The notes: generated by a model from the letters alone, not told the origin. A stretch of 64,000 nt of DNA from Flaccisagitta enflata (GCA_965153355.1 OZ231126.1:102362001-102426000); one strand, 5' to 3'; shown: positions 25,596 through 39,891, counted from the stretch's first letter. Made by a program: numbers and translations.

Positions 25596-26100
25596 CGTAG
25601 GACGGAACGTTTCTTGACAATTGTAACAAACGAACTTACACACCGACAAATACGATGTTCTTGGAGTCAAAAGGGTTTCGGCCATTGGACACAATCAAAC
25701 CTTTTCCTGTTTCTGCTTTCAGAAAAAAAACAGCAATCAAAATTATTAAAGTTCATATAAAATTGGTCATCTGAAGTGTACCAACTTACTTGAGTGACGG
25801 TTTGCTTCAAAGCTTGAATCTTTCATCAGATTATGATGGGCGTTTTGGCGTTTGGCGTTCGGCGTTTTGGCGCTTTGAAATATCTATCTTTCATGGATTA
25901 TTCTTATTTTTAGAGGGAATAACGAGTTGCTTTAGCCTACCGCGTTAATCTAGAGCACGTATTCTAGATAGGAAATTTCAGTAACAGCTGATTTGTTTCC
26001 TTCGTAGAAGCATTGGCGTGGTGTTAGTCAGTGAGGGCTTGTACTCGACTGTTGTTATCGTTGAGTACAGCAGAGGCGCTAGCTTTAGGTCGTGAGACAA

Positions 26101-27140
<1,040 letters not shown>

Positions 27141-28460
27141 AGTACCCTGTGGAGCATGAGCATGCATCAAAAATCAGAGGAAAGAAAGCACAGTAAGAAT
27201 ATCATTCAAAATCCTAATGATATTGCTCTAGTTTGACCAATTATAACTCATCCATTTTTTAACGGATTTACAAAAAATTGGTGACGGATAGAAAGATCTT
27301 GAAAAGTTCTTTAAAATGGGACCAATCTGGCATTTCTAGCTTTATTCGTTCAAAAGTTACAAGCAAAACAAGATTAATTGTCCAAAAAAAGGAAAAATTC
27401 AATGACCTGTATGTCTTGAAGGTAAAAAACGTATTTTAATCAAAAATCACTCTACAGAATATTTGATTTTCAATTTCTATGGCTTCTACTACCTCACTAC
27501 TATACAAATCTGAAGGAAAAATAGAGGTTATTTATAAAGCATCCCCAAGTCCTTAGAAATGGGGTGTGTACTATCTTGCCCAAAATAAGAGACTGGCATG
27601 TTTTCTTGAATTGTAGCTAAGTTATCATACAAAACATATAAAAACTGGTGACCGTTAAAAAGCCCTGCAAAAATTTGATCAAATGCCACCAAGCAGAGTT
27701 CTGTTGCTCAATTCATTCAGATTTTACAGCAGAAAAAGTAAAATGATTCACTTTGATCTTTGAGGAATTTTTTTTTTGTAATTCCAGCATTTTCATATGA
27801 GTATATCCTGTACATATCAATCATAAAAGGTCAGAAAAATTGGTGACCAATGTAAAGAGCTTCAAAAGAGCTTTCATTTGCCACCAAGCAGAGCTCATTT
27901 GCTCAAATCGTTTAAATTTTACAACAAAGTTAGTGAAAGGTTTGCCTTAAAACCAGAAAAGCAAAAACAGATGAAGATGTTGTGAAACGTGTCACACGCA
28001 AATTAATGGTAGGGTTACAAGAGACCATAACAGTTGCTATACAAGCAAAATTTGCTGCCAAAATATGCTAAAATGAATGTTTATCGCAAAAGAACAGGTT
28101 TTACTAATCATTATTTAAGAATAAATGATTAATTTCTATGAGGAGGACTCTTGATTTGAGCAAGATAGTCCCCGCTTAAACACCATAAATCTTGATAATT
28201 GTACACCACTCTAGATTTGAGCAAAAATCCCTAAATTTGAAAAATATATTTGATGTATTTTTTACATTTCTTCTACTTTCTCGTTAGAATTAGTGCAATT
28301 GTTGCAATTGCTGTACAATTCTTGTAATTGCTATACAATTCTGTACAGTTGTTATACAATTCGGTAAAATTGTTTTTTTGGTATGAAATACAGTAATGTC
28401 CCTAACTATACAATTTTTGGGAATACAATTATTGAATATATTCGTTTTTTTTAGACTGTC
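27141..28460. other. AT-rich non-coding stretch
   Basis: It contains three diverged versions of a ggtgaccgttaaaaagccctgcaaa-like block (near 27,280, 27,645 and 27,835), distantly like the foldback arms at 4.9 kb, and a (caattgttgta)-like run at 28,290-28,370. No gene. Confidence 0.5.
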
Positions 28461-28467
28461 TATTTCT

Positions 28468-29283
28468 AGTCGCGTGCATGCGACTCTACACCCTGCTTTG
28501 TCCGTCCCTCCGTCAGTTGGTCGGTTGGTCTGTCGGTCCGTCACACTTTTACTATTTTTATCAATTTTATTCATTTAACTCATTTTAAGTCATTTCAGAG
28601 TATACTACCTAGGAAAAAAAGTATATCTACACCTGGGGCATAATGATTTAGTGACCTAATATTCATTAAATCATTATATAAAAAGTGTTAATGACTAAAT
28701 TAACTTGTTTTTTTAACTAAAAAATCTTATGAAAGTTTTTGAAATGAATATTGAAAGCCATTCTAACGTTAGAGGATATGGTATCATCATTCATAAGCAA
28801 ATTTACAATTTTGGAAGAAGTTTATATTTATATCTGTGATTTCCAAATGTACAAAACCACAGAAACTAGGATAAGTTCATCTTCTAGATTTTTTGATGTA
28901 GATAATTTTGTTTTTTTTTTAATTGTATTAGCTGTTCTAGAAGCGGAGATATGTTCATTTAAAGCTGTCTAAAATTTCTGCATTCTGCTGTATTTTATAT
29001 TTTCTTGATTTTGAAAATGAATGTCTTATACATTTTTGCTTGTAACTTCTAAACAATTCAAGATACACCGACCAGATTGAACTCATTTTGAAGATTTTTT
29101 GATGAAGTTTAATTTTTTTTTTTTTAAAGTCCATCTAACATTTCTAGAAGCGGAGATATCCTTGGTAGAAGGTGTAGATATACTTTTTTCCTAGATAGCA
29201 TTAAGTCATTCTTAGTCATTCTAAGTCATGCTAAGTCATTCTGTAAGTCTCGCACGCGACTTATGGGTGTTGGCCTTGTTAAG
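28468..29283 (+). mobile_element. Three-key hairpin element, copy H, carrying a nested MITE
   Basis: Start AGTCGCGTGCATGCGACT (28,468-28,485), then ctacaccctgctttgtccgtcc. It ends ACGCGACT (29,244-29,251), ttatgggtgttggccttgtt. The (aagtcattct)n core is split by the TIR element at 28,611-29,192. A sibling without that insertion lies at 31,718-31,868, which helps define the insertion. Confidence 0.75.
28611..29192. mobile_element. Tc1/mariner-type MITE nested in the hairpin element
   Basis: The left end (aggaaaaaaagtatatctac, continuing acc, to 28,633) is complementary to the right end (ggtgtagatatacttttttc, 29,171-29,190). The ends sit in CTAG on both sides (28,609-28,612; 29,191-29,194), compatible with a TA duplication. 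No frame of note. Confidence 0.65.
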
Positions 29284-29860
29284 AGAGAAAGGGAGGAAGG
29301 AAGGGAGGAACATAAGGAAGGAACGCAAGAAGGGAGGGAGGAATGAGTGTTTTTGTAGTTGTATGCATAATCTTAGTACTGAGCACGAGTCTGTTAGCCT
29401 GTGAGGCTTGTTTCACTCAATTTGTCCCACCTTTTTCTGCGCTGGCGGCGGCAGCTGCGCGGGTGAGGGTGCTACAGAAGTCCAAACTCCATCCATGACA
29501 AGAACAACCAAGAGAATGAAAACAAAGGCCGAGGTTGACATCGCCATCTTTTGAGAATCTTCAATTGAAACGAGAACACAAACTTGCAAAATGTTTTGAT
29601 ATTAAATGTACAGTTTTATTTTTTGGAAATCCACACACGCAGTGAACAATGGTAGAGGTTAAAAGAGGCTAAAGAAGAAAAGTATGCTTGCATCCAGCTT
29701 TTGTTTATGTTTGCATTTGCGTAATAACTATGTACAGTGATTAGAAAGCTTAAGTGTACATTGACAAGTGTACATGCCTCTCCACTTCCACTCATCACAT
29801 CAGTGACATTTTGTGAACAGTAGAAAAGATTGGATACATGATAGGTTTGCAAGACATAAA
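29284..29860. other. Non-coding spacer
   Basis: A short GGAAG-rich run (29,290-29,340) then unique sequence. No supported gene on either strand. Confidence 0.5.
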
Positions 29861-29874
29861 AGAATAGCAGCCCA

Positions 29875-30945
29875 GAGGCAGTAAGTGGTCAGCGGTACCC
29901 GTGCCCTGCTTGAGTAGGAAGTGATGAAGGTTGAGAGGGAGCAGGGCAGCGGCCCCGAAGGAAACAAAGCCCTGTAGAACACAGGGGGAATTTGTCCGTC
30001 CGTTCATCTGTTTGTCCGTCCGTCCGTCCTGTTTGCCTTCCTTCCGTCCAGGATGCCCTGTGATTCAAATTTTCATTGAATATCAAGGAGAACTGACAAA
30101 AGGCAGAATATGGACAATGGTAGGTTAAGTTGAGGCAGGAGCAGGCCAGGATCTGGGTCTCTGAGGCCAGAATCTGGGTCTCAGAGACCAATTTCTTGGT
30201 CTCAGAGGCAAGGATTTCAGTTTCTTAGGTCCAGCTTTTGGGCAGCGGCCCCGAAGGGGAAGATGTCCTGTAGAATACAGGGGGACTTTCGTTCGTTCGT
30301 CCGTTTGTCCGTCCCCCCCCACCTTGAGGCTCAAATTCCAGCCCTGAGGCTCAAATCCCAGCCTTGAGGCTCAAATCCAGGCCTTGAGGCTAAAATCCTA
30401 GCCTCAAGGCTCAAATCTCAGCCTCAAGGCTCAAATCCCAGCTTCAAGGCTCATATCCCACCCTCAAGGCTCAAATCCCAGCCTTTAGGCTCAAATCCCA
30501 GCATCAAGGCTCAAATCCCAGCCTTGAGGCTTAAATTCCAGCCTTGAGGCTCAAATCCCAGCCTTGAGGCTCAAATCCCAGCCTCAAGGCTCAAATCCCA
30601 GCCTCAAGGCTCAAATCCCAGCCACGGAGCTCAAATCCCAGCCTCAAGGCTCAAATCCCAGCCACGGAGCTCAAATCCCAGCCTCAAGGCTCAAGTCCCA
30701 GCCTCGAGGCTCAAATCCCAGTTTTGAGTCTCAAATCCCAGCCTTGAGGCTCAAATCTGCACACAAGGATGGACAGACAAATGGACAAACAAACAAACAA
30801 ACGAACAAACGAAAGTCCCCCTGTGTTCTACAGGACATCGTCCCCTTCGGGGCCGCTGCCCTGCTACCCATCAGCTACAATCACCAACATTCATAGCAGG
30901 GCAACGGGTATCGCTGACCACATATTGCCCTTGGGCGACCTGTTG
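29875..30945. repeat. GCAGCGGCCCC-family cluster around a 20-bp minisatellite
   Basis: A plus copy (29,875-30,045) has the full arm-loop-arm hairpin. A second plus end lies at about 30,236-30,320 and a minus copy at about 30,800-30,945. Between the latter two lie about 21 units of ttgaggctcaaatcccagcc (30,325-30,765). The 110-codon frame across the minisatellite is an artefact of the 20-bp period. Confidence 0.8.
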
Positions 30946-31717
30946 TCCTCTGAGGCTAGGATTTAGGTCTTTTAGGCCAGCACCTAGGTCTTGGAGGTCA
31001 GAATCTGGGTCCAAAAGGTCAGGGTCTGGGTCTCTAAGGCTTGGAGGTGCGTTTTTGGAGCCAGAATCTAAGTTTAAGGGGCCAAGATGATAGAACTCAA
31101 GCCAGAATTCAGGTTTTCTAGCCAGATAAGGCCCATTTTACCTGGTTGTAGGCCATTTTGCCTGGATTTGGCCAATTTTGGGCGGATTTGGACCGTTTTG
31201 CTTGGATTTGGGCCATACAGTATGGATTTGGGCCCCAGAGGAGACAAAGACGAGGGTGGGGTGGGGGGGGACGGACGGACATACGGACGGACAGACGGAC
31301 GGACAGATTCCCCCTGTGTTCTACAGGACTCCGTCCCCTTTGGGGCCGCTGCCCAAAAAGAAAAAAACACAGGTCATAATATCATTGCAGACAGGTGGTT
31401 AGGGGCATCCAACCCCCAGCCACACCCCAACCCACATAGATCTGAGAGCAAACCATAACAGGACAGAAATATAAGCAGGTGCCTAGAGATGGAGGCTATA
31501 AGTTCAGAATGTTCTGAAGTAAGTGTAGATCACGTAGTCCCAAATGAACGAGGAGCGCATTGTCATTCAGGGCTGAGCAGAGTAAAATTTATCTAATGAT
31601 TTATCTGTTTAAACAAGCATAGCTGATTTCCAAAGAGAAATGATTATCTTGAAAGATTCAAATCAGACTAAAGCAAATTCAAAATCAGCACAGGGAGAAA
31701 GAATATTTAGTTTCAGG

Positions 31718-31868
31718 AGAACAAGGCCAACACCTATAAGTGGTGTGCGAGACTTTCCAATTGACATAAAATGACTTAGAATGACTTAGTATACTCTAAA
31801 ATGAATCAAAATGACTTAGACGTACAGACAGACAAAGCAGGGTGTAGAGTCTCATGCACGCAACTAAA
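31718..31868 (-). mobile_element. Three-key hairpin element, copy I
   Basis: Minus-strand start AGTTGCG-TGCA-TGAGACT (31,865 to 31,848) and core of aagtcattct repeats. The tail ends ggccttgtt at about 31,720. It is a sibling of the 28,468 copy. Confidence 0.65.
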
Positions 31869-31869
31869 A

Positions 31870-34211
31870 ATGACAATTGACAAATGAAAAATGACAAATG
31901 GCAACTTGATAAATTCATACTGCAAATTAACAAGGCTAAAGTTAACCTTTGGGCAATTTGAGGGCAAAAAAAATATGCATTCATTCTCACACGGGCAAGG
32001 ACCATCACATGGGGGGGGGGGGGGGTTTGGAGAGAATAGGTGAAAAGTGCAAGCTTGCAAACGGAAGTGGTTAATTATATGTCAGAGACCTGAGAAAGAT
32101 TGAGAAAAAAACAATTAATATTTTTCAAGTATCAATGAGAGACTGAAAAAGAGGGAAAAAATAATGGTTAGTATTTCTAGCACTGTGGAAAAGTGAAATG
32201 ACAGAAACTAGACCAGAAGAGGAACAAAAATATGTTGAAAAGAGAGAAGCGGGGAGAGAGAGGGAGGGAGAGGGGTGAGAGAGGGGGAAATGGGGTTAGG
32301 GAAAAAACACACACAATTCTAAGTGAATGATAGTCGTTAGAGGCCTGAGGATCGACATGATAAGACCAAACAGTTGTTAATTCTCATTATCAAGACAAAA
32401 AAGCGAATAAAACTGTGATGACCACCACAATAATGAAAATTGTGTTTCAGAAACAAGGCCGGATACATGTATCACATATCCCTCTTTCTATAGCATAGGT
32501 CTGGACTGGATGTTGGACCTTGATAAGAAGGGATAAGCTACAAAAGGGCACATCATATCCGTGTAGCAAGATGCATAGGTGAGGGGGGAAGATGCTGCAG
32601 ATGGCGCTGCAGCTGACAGAGGAATCTGCAGATGATGGCAACAGATGATATGACAATGACTCCAGCTCTTGATGAGCCTTTGCATAGACTCTGGAAACTA
32701 TCATGCTTAAAAGCAATGCTCCCATTGAGCCTAAAATATGGACAATGATGATAGTGTGCCAATGTAAGGATGATGGCATACCAGACTATATATGTAATTC
32801 ATATTGCATTCATTGTTATTTCTCTACCCTTTGTTAGCCACCGGGAGCAGGGTTAATTTGACTGAATTAATTTTTTGCTAACCAAAACCTTGAGATTCCG
32901 GTAAGTGTCTGGAATTTTTTTCTAGGAAACAAAATCAAAGGTGTGACCTTATTGATTTTCTCCTTGCGGCTCATTGCGGCACACCTTTTAAAGATTATCT
33001 TTTCATATGCAAATTAGGCTGAGTGACTAATTTGCATAAGCATATCTATCTTAGAGACTTCCAAATTTCATGAAATTTTAGGTGATAGTGGTAGATGTTA
33101 ATTGCAAGCTACAGCCTGAATTTCAAGCCAAATTTCGCATTTCTAAGGGAGGAAAATGACAGTTTGAGTGAAAACAAAAATAGGAAGGCCAATTAACGTT
33201 TAATTTAGTGCAATTAACCATATTTGCTAAAATCCCCTTGAGAAAAAATCGCTTGATAACATCTTGCTAGATGCATATGAGTACAACACAACCAAAAAAA
33301 TTATAAAGAATACTTTTTTGATTTTTGACTACTCCATACTACCTTTGTTCAATCTCAAAGTGGGAAAAGTAAAAGGCTTACATTTCTAAACGCAACTATT
33401 CAGTGATTTCAAATCATTTTTCTCTTATAGTATCATGTTAGACATTTTTTTGTATAAAATTTTCATTGGTCTAGCCTTGATAGTTTGTCCACAACATCAA
33501 CTTAAAGAAAAACAAATATACAAAGTTAGAGCTAAAAAACTCTCATTTCAATCATGATAGTTTTTCTTAAAATTTCTCTAATTTTTAAAAGGTTTGAGCA
33601 AAAGATGCCAGATTGGTCTCAAATGAAGTATAATTTGAAAATGCTTACATCTGATTTTGATCTGGCACCTGTTAACAAGCCGTTTGAGAATTAAAGGCGG
33701 AATATTGTAAAACAGTGTTGATAAAAATTTGAGTTTTTGAGCCTCAACTGTAAACACTTGTTATACTTCAAATCTATGTTGTGGACTGACTATCTAAGCT
33801 AGACCAATGAAATTTCATATTCAAATTCAATTTCAAATTCATTCAGCTAGTAAAGGAAGGCAACACTGCCTGTTGACTTAGCATCAATAAGTCAAACATT
33901 CACCCGATCAAAACACACCCATCAAATCACAAAGGTGATGTCACCAATACAATACCAAAGCGCAAAACCTCCAAAGAGCTCCATTGATGTCTCGTACAAG
34001 AAGATGGGTCCCCACAATCCAACAGAGTCCAAAGCAAGAGGTACCATTATGATAACACCAGCAATTCTACCTAAACCATCTGTGTGGGCCAGAGCGTGCG
34101 GCTCTCTCACTATTCACCAGAACCAATATTGGCTAATTTCAAATGACCATCTGTTCTGTGAGGGCCAGAACGTAAATTACCTCACTAAACACGGTCCAAT
34201 GTAATCATCAG
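31870..34211. other. AT-rich non-coding stretch
   Basis: A G12 run near 32,010 and a GA-rich patch at 32,245-32,290. No gene, RNA or organised repeat that I can support. Confidence 0.5.
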
Positions 34212-34585
34212 CTAATTGCTACCAAGCAGCTTTTCATCCAACCGGCTTTTGAAACATTCCAGCAATGGCGCGGTTTTTAGTTCCGCTCCTAAGAGATTCC
34301 ATTTTTGATACACTCTATATGAGAAGCTCTGCTTCCGTCCATTCTCAGCTATAGCCTTTACCAACCTTGGACCACCCCTTATATTTCTGACTTCCCAGTA
34401 GTGCCCGAGGTCTATCCTTGTCATGCCATGGAGGATTTTGAACACCTCAATCAGGTCACCTCTCTCCCTCCTCTGTTCAAGCATCATCAGCCCCAACTTT
34501 TTCCGCCTTTCTTCCAAATTCAGCTTCTTGAGTCCCATGACCAGCGCTGTCACCTTGGATTGCACAGCCTCCAACTGCTTGGACT
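34212..34585 (-). pseudogene. LINE (CR1/Jockey-like) ORF2 C-terminal piece
   Basis: The minus strand encodes the conserved region after the reverse transcriptase core of CR1/Jockey-type ORF2: an LEAVQSKVTALV helix, a LEERRKKLGLMMLEQRR stretch and RGDLIEVFKILHG. This is the '-ERRxRGDLIxxYKxLxG-' block known from these elements. Its upstream continuation lies at 45,105-45,290 on the same strand, the two being separated by the LTR retrotransposon at 34,586-45,104. It would act in target-primed reverse transcription if intact, but it is a dead fragment. Confidence 0.85.
34582..34585. repeat. Target-site duplication GACT (left)
   Basis: GACT directly precedes the 5' LTR and is repeated at 45,105-45,108. 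Removing the element and one GACT restores a continuous LINE frame across the junction. Confidence 0.8.
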
Positions 34586-34956
34586 GGTCAGGGATCATTG
34601 CCTTTCGCCCTTGCTTACTCCACCCCTATTTCAATTGCGCAGATATCATGCCCTCATATTCTTGTTTTTCATAACATATTTTACTACGTCATTACCACAA
34701 GGAATGTAAAGTTAGAAACCACAAATAAATCTAGTATATAAGGCGACAAATTTAGGCGTGGTTATGAAAACCATTGCCTCAAATTCGTCGTTCCTTATTA
34801 CAGGTACAGCAATTTCCATTTTATGACATTTCTATCATTGTTCTAACACTTGGTTCTCACATTTTGTACTTGATATTGCATATCGCTATTATTACTATTA
34901 TTGATATTAGGAAGATGAAAACCATCGCCTCAAATTCGTCGTTCCTTATTACAGAT

Positions 34957-35282
34957 TAGCATAACAAGAGTTCACACAAAGTCATAGGAAAGTTCTCTAT
35001 CAAAGGGATATGACTCAAAATAATGTACACAGATAAACCACAACAAAAATTTGGTCCTGGGACCTAGGAAAATTACGGCCGCCACCCCCCTTATATCCCA
35101 TAGAAAATGTACAGGAAAGATTTTTGCCTATGCTTCATTATGGGAAAGGGGGCAGGTGGCGGCGCCAATTTATAGGGGTTCCAGGGCTAAATTTTTTTCA
35201 TGGACCATCTGTAGACATGATTTTTGGCCATATTCCTCTGATAGAGAACTTTTCTATAACATCGCATTTATTGATGTTAAGC
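34957..35282. mobile_element. Small transposon inserted in the 5' LTR
   Basis: 326 bp flanked by a 10-bp direct duplication TATTACAGAT (34,947-34,956 and 35,283-35,292) and absent from the 3' LTR. Ends aGCATAACA / TGTTAAGC form a short imperfect TIR. The long duplication suggests a Mutator-like element; that class call is inference. Confidence 0.65.
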
Positions 35283-35310
35283 TATTACAGATCTACAAGA
35301 TGTACTGTAG

Positions 35311-38300
35311 TTAGGGCAGGAATTATCTCATTGCTATCTCACCGACGCATTTTCTTATGGAGAAATGAGTTACGAAGGGGGGCAAGCTAAAGAAAATGTG
35401 GCATATCATGGGAAAATGCCGACTCGTGACCAATTTACATGATTCGTGATTCAGATATGCTTAATGGGATTAAAGTACCATCCAAACAGGCAGTGTTCAC
35501 ATGGTTTTTCTAATGATTTCTTAATGGATTGATAGAAAACCTTGGAAATGGTCTAGTTTGAAAGATATTTGATAGTAGAGTGTAAAATTTGAGAAATGGG
35601 GGATGGGAGCCCCTGAGGGGCTCTCTAGGGGTCCCTGAAAGAGCCCAAAATGGCAGAAATAGACGAAAATGACCAGAATTACAATTTTTTTTGTTGGTGT
35701 TTCGATTTCATTGTCATTAGAGGAGTAAATTTGCTTTCAAGAAATTGTTTTGTGGTCTGGGAGAACAGTAACAAAGATTGGAATCCTTTGGGGACCCCAT
35801 TCAGGGGGGCCCACAGGCTCGAAACAACCAAATGGACACCATTGGAAATACTGAATGTGACTAAAATCATGATTTTATGGTCGTTTTCTCTGCTTCATTA
35901 TCATCAAAGGAGTAAAATCGCTGTCAAGATACGTACTGTCATCCTGCAAACAAAAAACAAAATGATGGTTAAGGGCTCTTGGAGGTCCTATTCAGGGGCC
36001 CTTAAGGAGTTGACAAAAGCCAAATTAGTTCCATCCATCCATCCATAACACGGTTCTTTTTGATGATTTTTGCACCTAACTTAGCTCTTTTATAAGCTCT
36101 CTTCAATCATTTGTTCACTTATTCATTCATCCATTCATTCATTTATTCATTTATTCATTTATTCATTCATTCATCTATCTATTTATTCATTCCTTCCTTC
36201 ACTCTCAAACATTCTGATTTCACTTATTTATGGATTTTGAAGAAACAAATCTTGAAATTTTTAACTTTTGCAATGTTAGTAATAACAGAAACCACCAACT
36301 GAATGATTGTATTGATTGTATTGCTTTTCAAAACTGATCAAATGCAATTTTAAATCCCAGCCTCAAGCACAAAATCCAACCCTGTGGCCCAAACCTTGGC
36401 CTTAATGTCAAAGTGCCAGCCCTAAGGCCTAAATCCAGGCCTGTATATAGTTGCGTATTCCCCCCCCCCGGCAGGGAGAGTAGAAAAACAAAGGATTAGA
36501 AAATGGGAAAGAAAATCAAAGGGATGAAAAATATAGAAGATTTTATTTACACTTTTGGCAGTACTAAAATGTAATATTTAGGTACCACAACACTTTTTTA
36601 TACTTTCAATTCAAACGGGAACCATCTTAAGGGTGATTTTGAAGTTCCCATTGATCTGTATGAGAGAGAGACTTTTAGGTCAATTTCAGCGGTTACGACA
36701 CTGACAAATCAGCAGTTTGGACAACGGCCTCAAAGGGGTCCTGTAGAACACAGGGGGTTTGTCTGTCCTCCCCTCCCTGATCATGCCTCTCAGGCTTCAA
36801 ACTAGGCCTCTCAGACCTCAAATCAGCCCCTTCAGGCTTCAAGTCAGTCCTTTCAGGCCTCAATTCAGCCATCTTAGGCCTCACATAAGTCCTTTACTTA
36901 GTTTACTTACTTTAAATCAGTCTTAACAAGCCTCAAATCAGCCCTTTCCATTCCAGATCAGTCCCTTCAGGCCTCAAATCAACTCTCTTGGGCTTCGAAT
37001 TGGCCTTGCTAGCTTCCCAAGGCCTCACATCAGCTTTAAGGAAGCTTTCAGGCTTTCATAGGTCCTCTATCAGCCCTCTACAGTCAGTCCCAATTCTGTA
37101 TTAATCCATGTAATCGTATCTCAACATATTTCGGCAAACCAAAACGTTTTCCATCTGGGCATATTTCAGTATATAAAAATATGACTTTTAAAAGTTTGAT
37201 TTTATCAGTTGAGGCTTTTGCAAAATCTGAAAAAATTCCATAGACTTTTGTCTTGTTCACGATCTACCATGATTTTCAACTGATTTTTCCGCTTAAATTT
37301 TATCAGTTGTGGCTTTTGCAAAATCTGAAAAAATTCCATAGACTTTTGTCTTGTTCACAATCTACCATGATTTTCAACTGATTTTTCCGCTTAAATTTTA
37401 TAAGAAATATGTTCATAAATGCTATACCATTTAATCATATCATTGGATTTTGTTCATCCCTCTAATTCTTCATTTCACCGACTCTTTCAGTATTGGAAAT
37501 TTGGAAAGGGAAATCAGAGTAAATAAGATGCGAACTTTGAAATCGGTTTGCTACTTTAAGTGTCAGAACAATAAGGGATACAAGTCATATTTTGATATAC
37601 CAAAATATGCCCAGATAAAGTTGCTTGATCTTGTAACATAATGAGATATGGTCATATGGATGAATGCGGAATTGGGACTGACTGTTTATAGGAGTTTTAG
37701 CATTGGGAAAATTATCAAGATATTACATAGGGAATATCTTGATAATATCTAATTCACATGCCCAGTGCAAAAACACCTTTAAGCATCTCAGCTTAGGACA
37801 AACAAAAGTCCCCATGTGTTCTACAGGGCTTCATCTCCTTCGGGGCCACTGCCCTACTTCCTCTCACACCAATTTACAATCATGGAGAGCAGGGCAATGG
37901 GTATCGCTGACCACATATAGCCCTTGGTTAACCTGTTCAGCCCTTAAGGCCCCCTGCGCAAGGTGTCTAGGAGCCCTTTGCAGATGTCAGTATCTTTAAA
38001 TCAAGTTGGCTCCTTATTTATCAGTAGAGCAGATACAACAACAAAAAACAGGTCGCCCAAGGGCAATATGTGGTCAGCGATACCCATTGCCCTGCTTTGC
38101 ATGGATGTAAATCGGAATGAGAGGCAGGGCAGCGGTCCCAAAGGGGACGAAGTCCTGTAGAACACAGGGGACTTTCGTTCTTCCATTTGTTTGTTTGTCC
38201 ATCTGTTTGTCCGTCTGTACTCTGTACCCCCCAGGCCCTCTCAGGCCTGAAATCTCTCCTCTCAGGCCTAAAATCTGCCCTCTGAGGCCTGAAATCTGCC

Positions 38301-39314
38301 CTCTCCTGCCTGGAATCTGAGAGGGCAGATTACAGGAATGAGAGGGTAGATTTAAGGCCTGAGAGGACAGGTTTCTGGCCTGAGAGGGCAAATATCAGGC
38401 CTGAGAAGGCAGATCTTAGGCATGAGAGGGCAGATTTCAGACCTGAGAAGGACAAACGAATGGACGAACAAACAAACAGTCGAACGAAAGTCCCCTGTGT
38501 TCTACAGGACTTCATCCCCAAAAAATCATGATTATAGTCATTTTCAGCATTTTTGAGTGTTAATTTGGTTCTTTTAAGCCCTTGGGGTCCCCATGGTCGC
38601 TGTCCCAAGGGGCTCTTTACGTTTATTACTGTTCCTTCATACCTAATGAGAGTATAATTATAGCAAATTTACTCTTCAGATGGCCATCAAGCAAAGAAAT
38701 CAATAAGAAAATCGCGATTTTAATCATTTTCAGCAATATTTGCTTTTTTGAGCCTCTCAAAGAGCTCCTGGAGGGTCCCTCAGGGGCTCCTATCCCTGTC
38801 TCAATATCCATACTCTGCTTCTAAATATCTTTTGAACTGGACCATTTCTAAAACTTTTTTACAGGGGAAGAATTCTTTCTGCCTAAAATGATACTTAGAA
38901 AAGGAATTTTTGCTAAAAATGCTGCATTTAGCTATTTTTGCCATTTTGGGCCCCTTTGAGAGCTCATGGAGGGACCCTGAGGGGCCCCTATATCCTATTT
39001 CTCAATGTCCATATTGTACTATCAAATATCTTTTCAATTGGACCATTTCCAAGACTTTGTACTGCAAATTTTTTTTGAGAAGAATTCTTTCAACCCAAAA
39101 TATTGCTTTTAAAAAGGGAATTTTTGCTAAAAATACTGCATTGCTTGGTACACATATATATGCCACAGGAGCCGGTATTCACAGTGAATTTTTGGTCGGT
39201 TTATGGTTGTAAAGTGTTAAAGTAAGGTCCCCTCCACAATGAGAGCTATCGGTGGGCATTGTAGCATGAAAAGTTTTCTCTCAGGACTTCCTCAGGCCTT
39301 GGTGGTTCCCCCTC
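35311..39314. mobile_element. 4-kb insertion with 8-bp target duplication in the 5' LTR
   Basis: Flanked by TACTGTAG (35,303-35,310; 39,315-39,322), an 8-bp duplication of LTR sequence that is single-copy in the 3' LTR. Ends TTAGGGCAGGAA and TTCCCCCTC (complement GAGGGGGAA) are weakly inverted; hAT is the likeliest class. It carries GCAGCGGCCCC-family copies and minisatellites (36.35-38.52 kb) and related gaggggctc/ggggacccc passages near both ends. No transposase frame. Confidence 0.65.
36350..38525. repeat. GCAGCGGCCCC-family copies and aggcctgaaatc minisatellites
   Basis: Family ends at about 36,715-36,765 (+), 37,795-37,945 (-), 38,048-38,225 (+) and 38,455-38,520 (-). Minisatellites of 22-24-bp units lie at 36,350-36,440, 36,780-37,060 and 38,228-38,450. 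In the 38,084-38,135 copy the arms CCATTGCCCTGC and GCAGGGCAGCGG enclose a 28-nt loop. Confidence 0.75.
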
Positions 39315-39364
39315 TACTGTAGTTGCCAGTGAGAGCTAGGGATAGTATTCCCTAGTTTCTCACT

Positions 39365-39373
39365 TGGTGGCAG
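39365..39373 (+). promoter_or_regulatory. Primer-binding site of the LTR retrotransposon
   Basis: TGGTGGCAG begins exactly where the LTR ends. TGG pairs with the CCA end of a tRNA, and TGGTGGCAG matches the 3' end of tRNA-Leu types used by many Metaviridae. Only nine bases match well, so the tRNA identity is uncertain. Confidence 0.6.
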
Positions 39374-39821
39374 TCAACATTCCGGACTCCATACGCCATG
39401 ATGGCCACTCATTTGCCAAAGAAGAAGCTACCAAGTTTGGAGGCGTCACCAATAACTGCAGGTGCGCGCCAATGACAATTCTAGGCGAAAACGCTACCAA
39501 GATTTGGTCTGAATCAAGATATCTGGGTATTTCCATTGTTTGAATTTGCCATGTGTCAATTTGGATCTGCGCACAAATACCGGTGGATGCGCAAAGACAG
39601 ACCAAAAGAAGAAAAAAATTCAGTCGAATGACTAAATGACGAACCAACAACATAACAAAGACAAAACGTATAACAAATAGAGGAACAATGAGAAACCAAG
39701 CTAAGACAATAGCAAGAGCATCAACAAGCATATGAGAAGCACATGATCACATAAACAAAAACGTAAACAAAAACAAGAAAAAAAGGTACACGACTAAAGT
39801 TTACTACTGAGCCAAATGAAA

Positions 39822-39826
39822 AAGAG

Positions 39827-39891
<65 letters not shown>

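Larger units (their letters stand above)
34586..39364 (+). mobile_element. 5' LTR of LTR retrotransposon, split by two insertions
   Basis: Three segments (34,586-34,956, 35,293-35,310 and 39,323-39,364; 431 bp in all) align end to end with the intact 428-bp 3' LTR at 44,677-45,104. It begins GGTCAGGGATC, contains TATATAAGG (34,735-34,743) and ends CTCACT immediately before a primer-binding-site-like TGGTGGCAG. The 37-bp motif ending cgttccttattacag occurs twice within the LTR, about 155 bp apart. Confidence 0.85.

Noticed and set aside
30325-30770. 20-bp repeats, CRISPR- or coding-like
   Set aside because: Repeats abut without unique spacers; the 110-codon frame is a by-product of the 20-bp period.
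39370-39540. Possible further reverse-transcriptase fragment (SRYLGISIV-like words)
   Set aside because: Only a few residues resemble a YLG-type motif; too short and lies in the leader of the LTR element.
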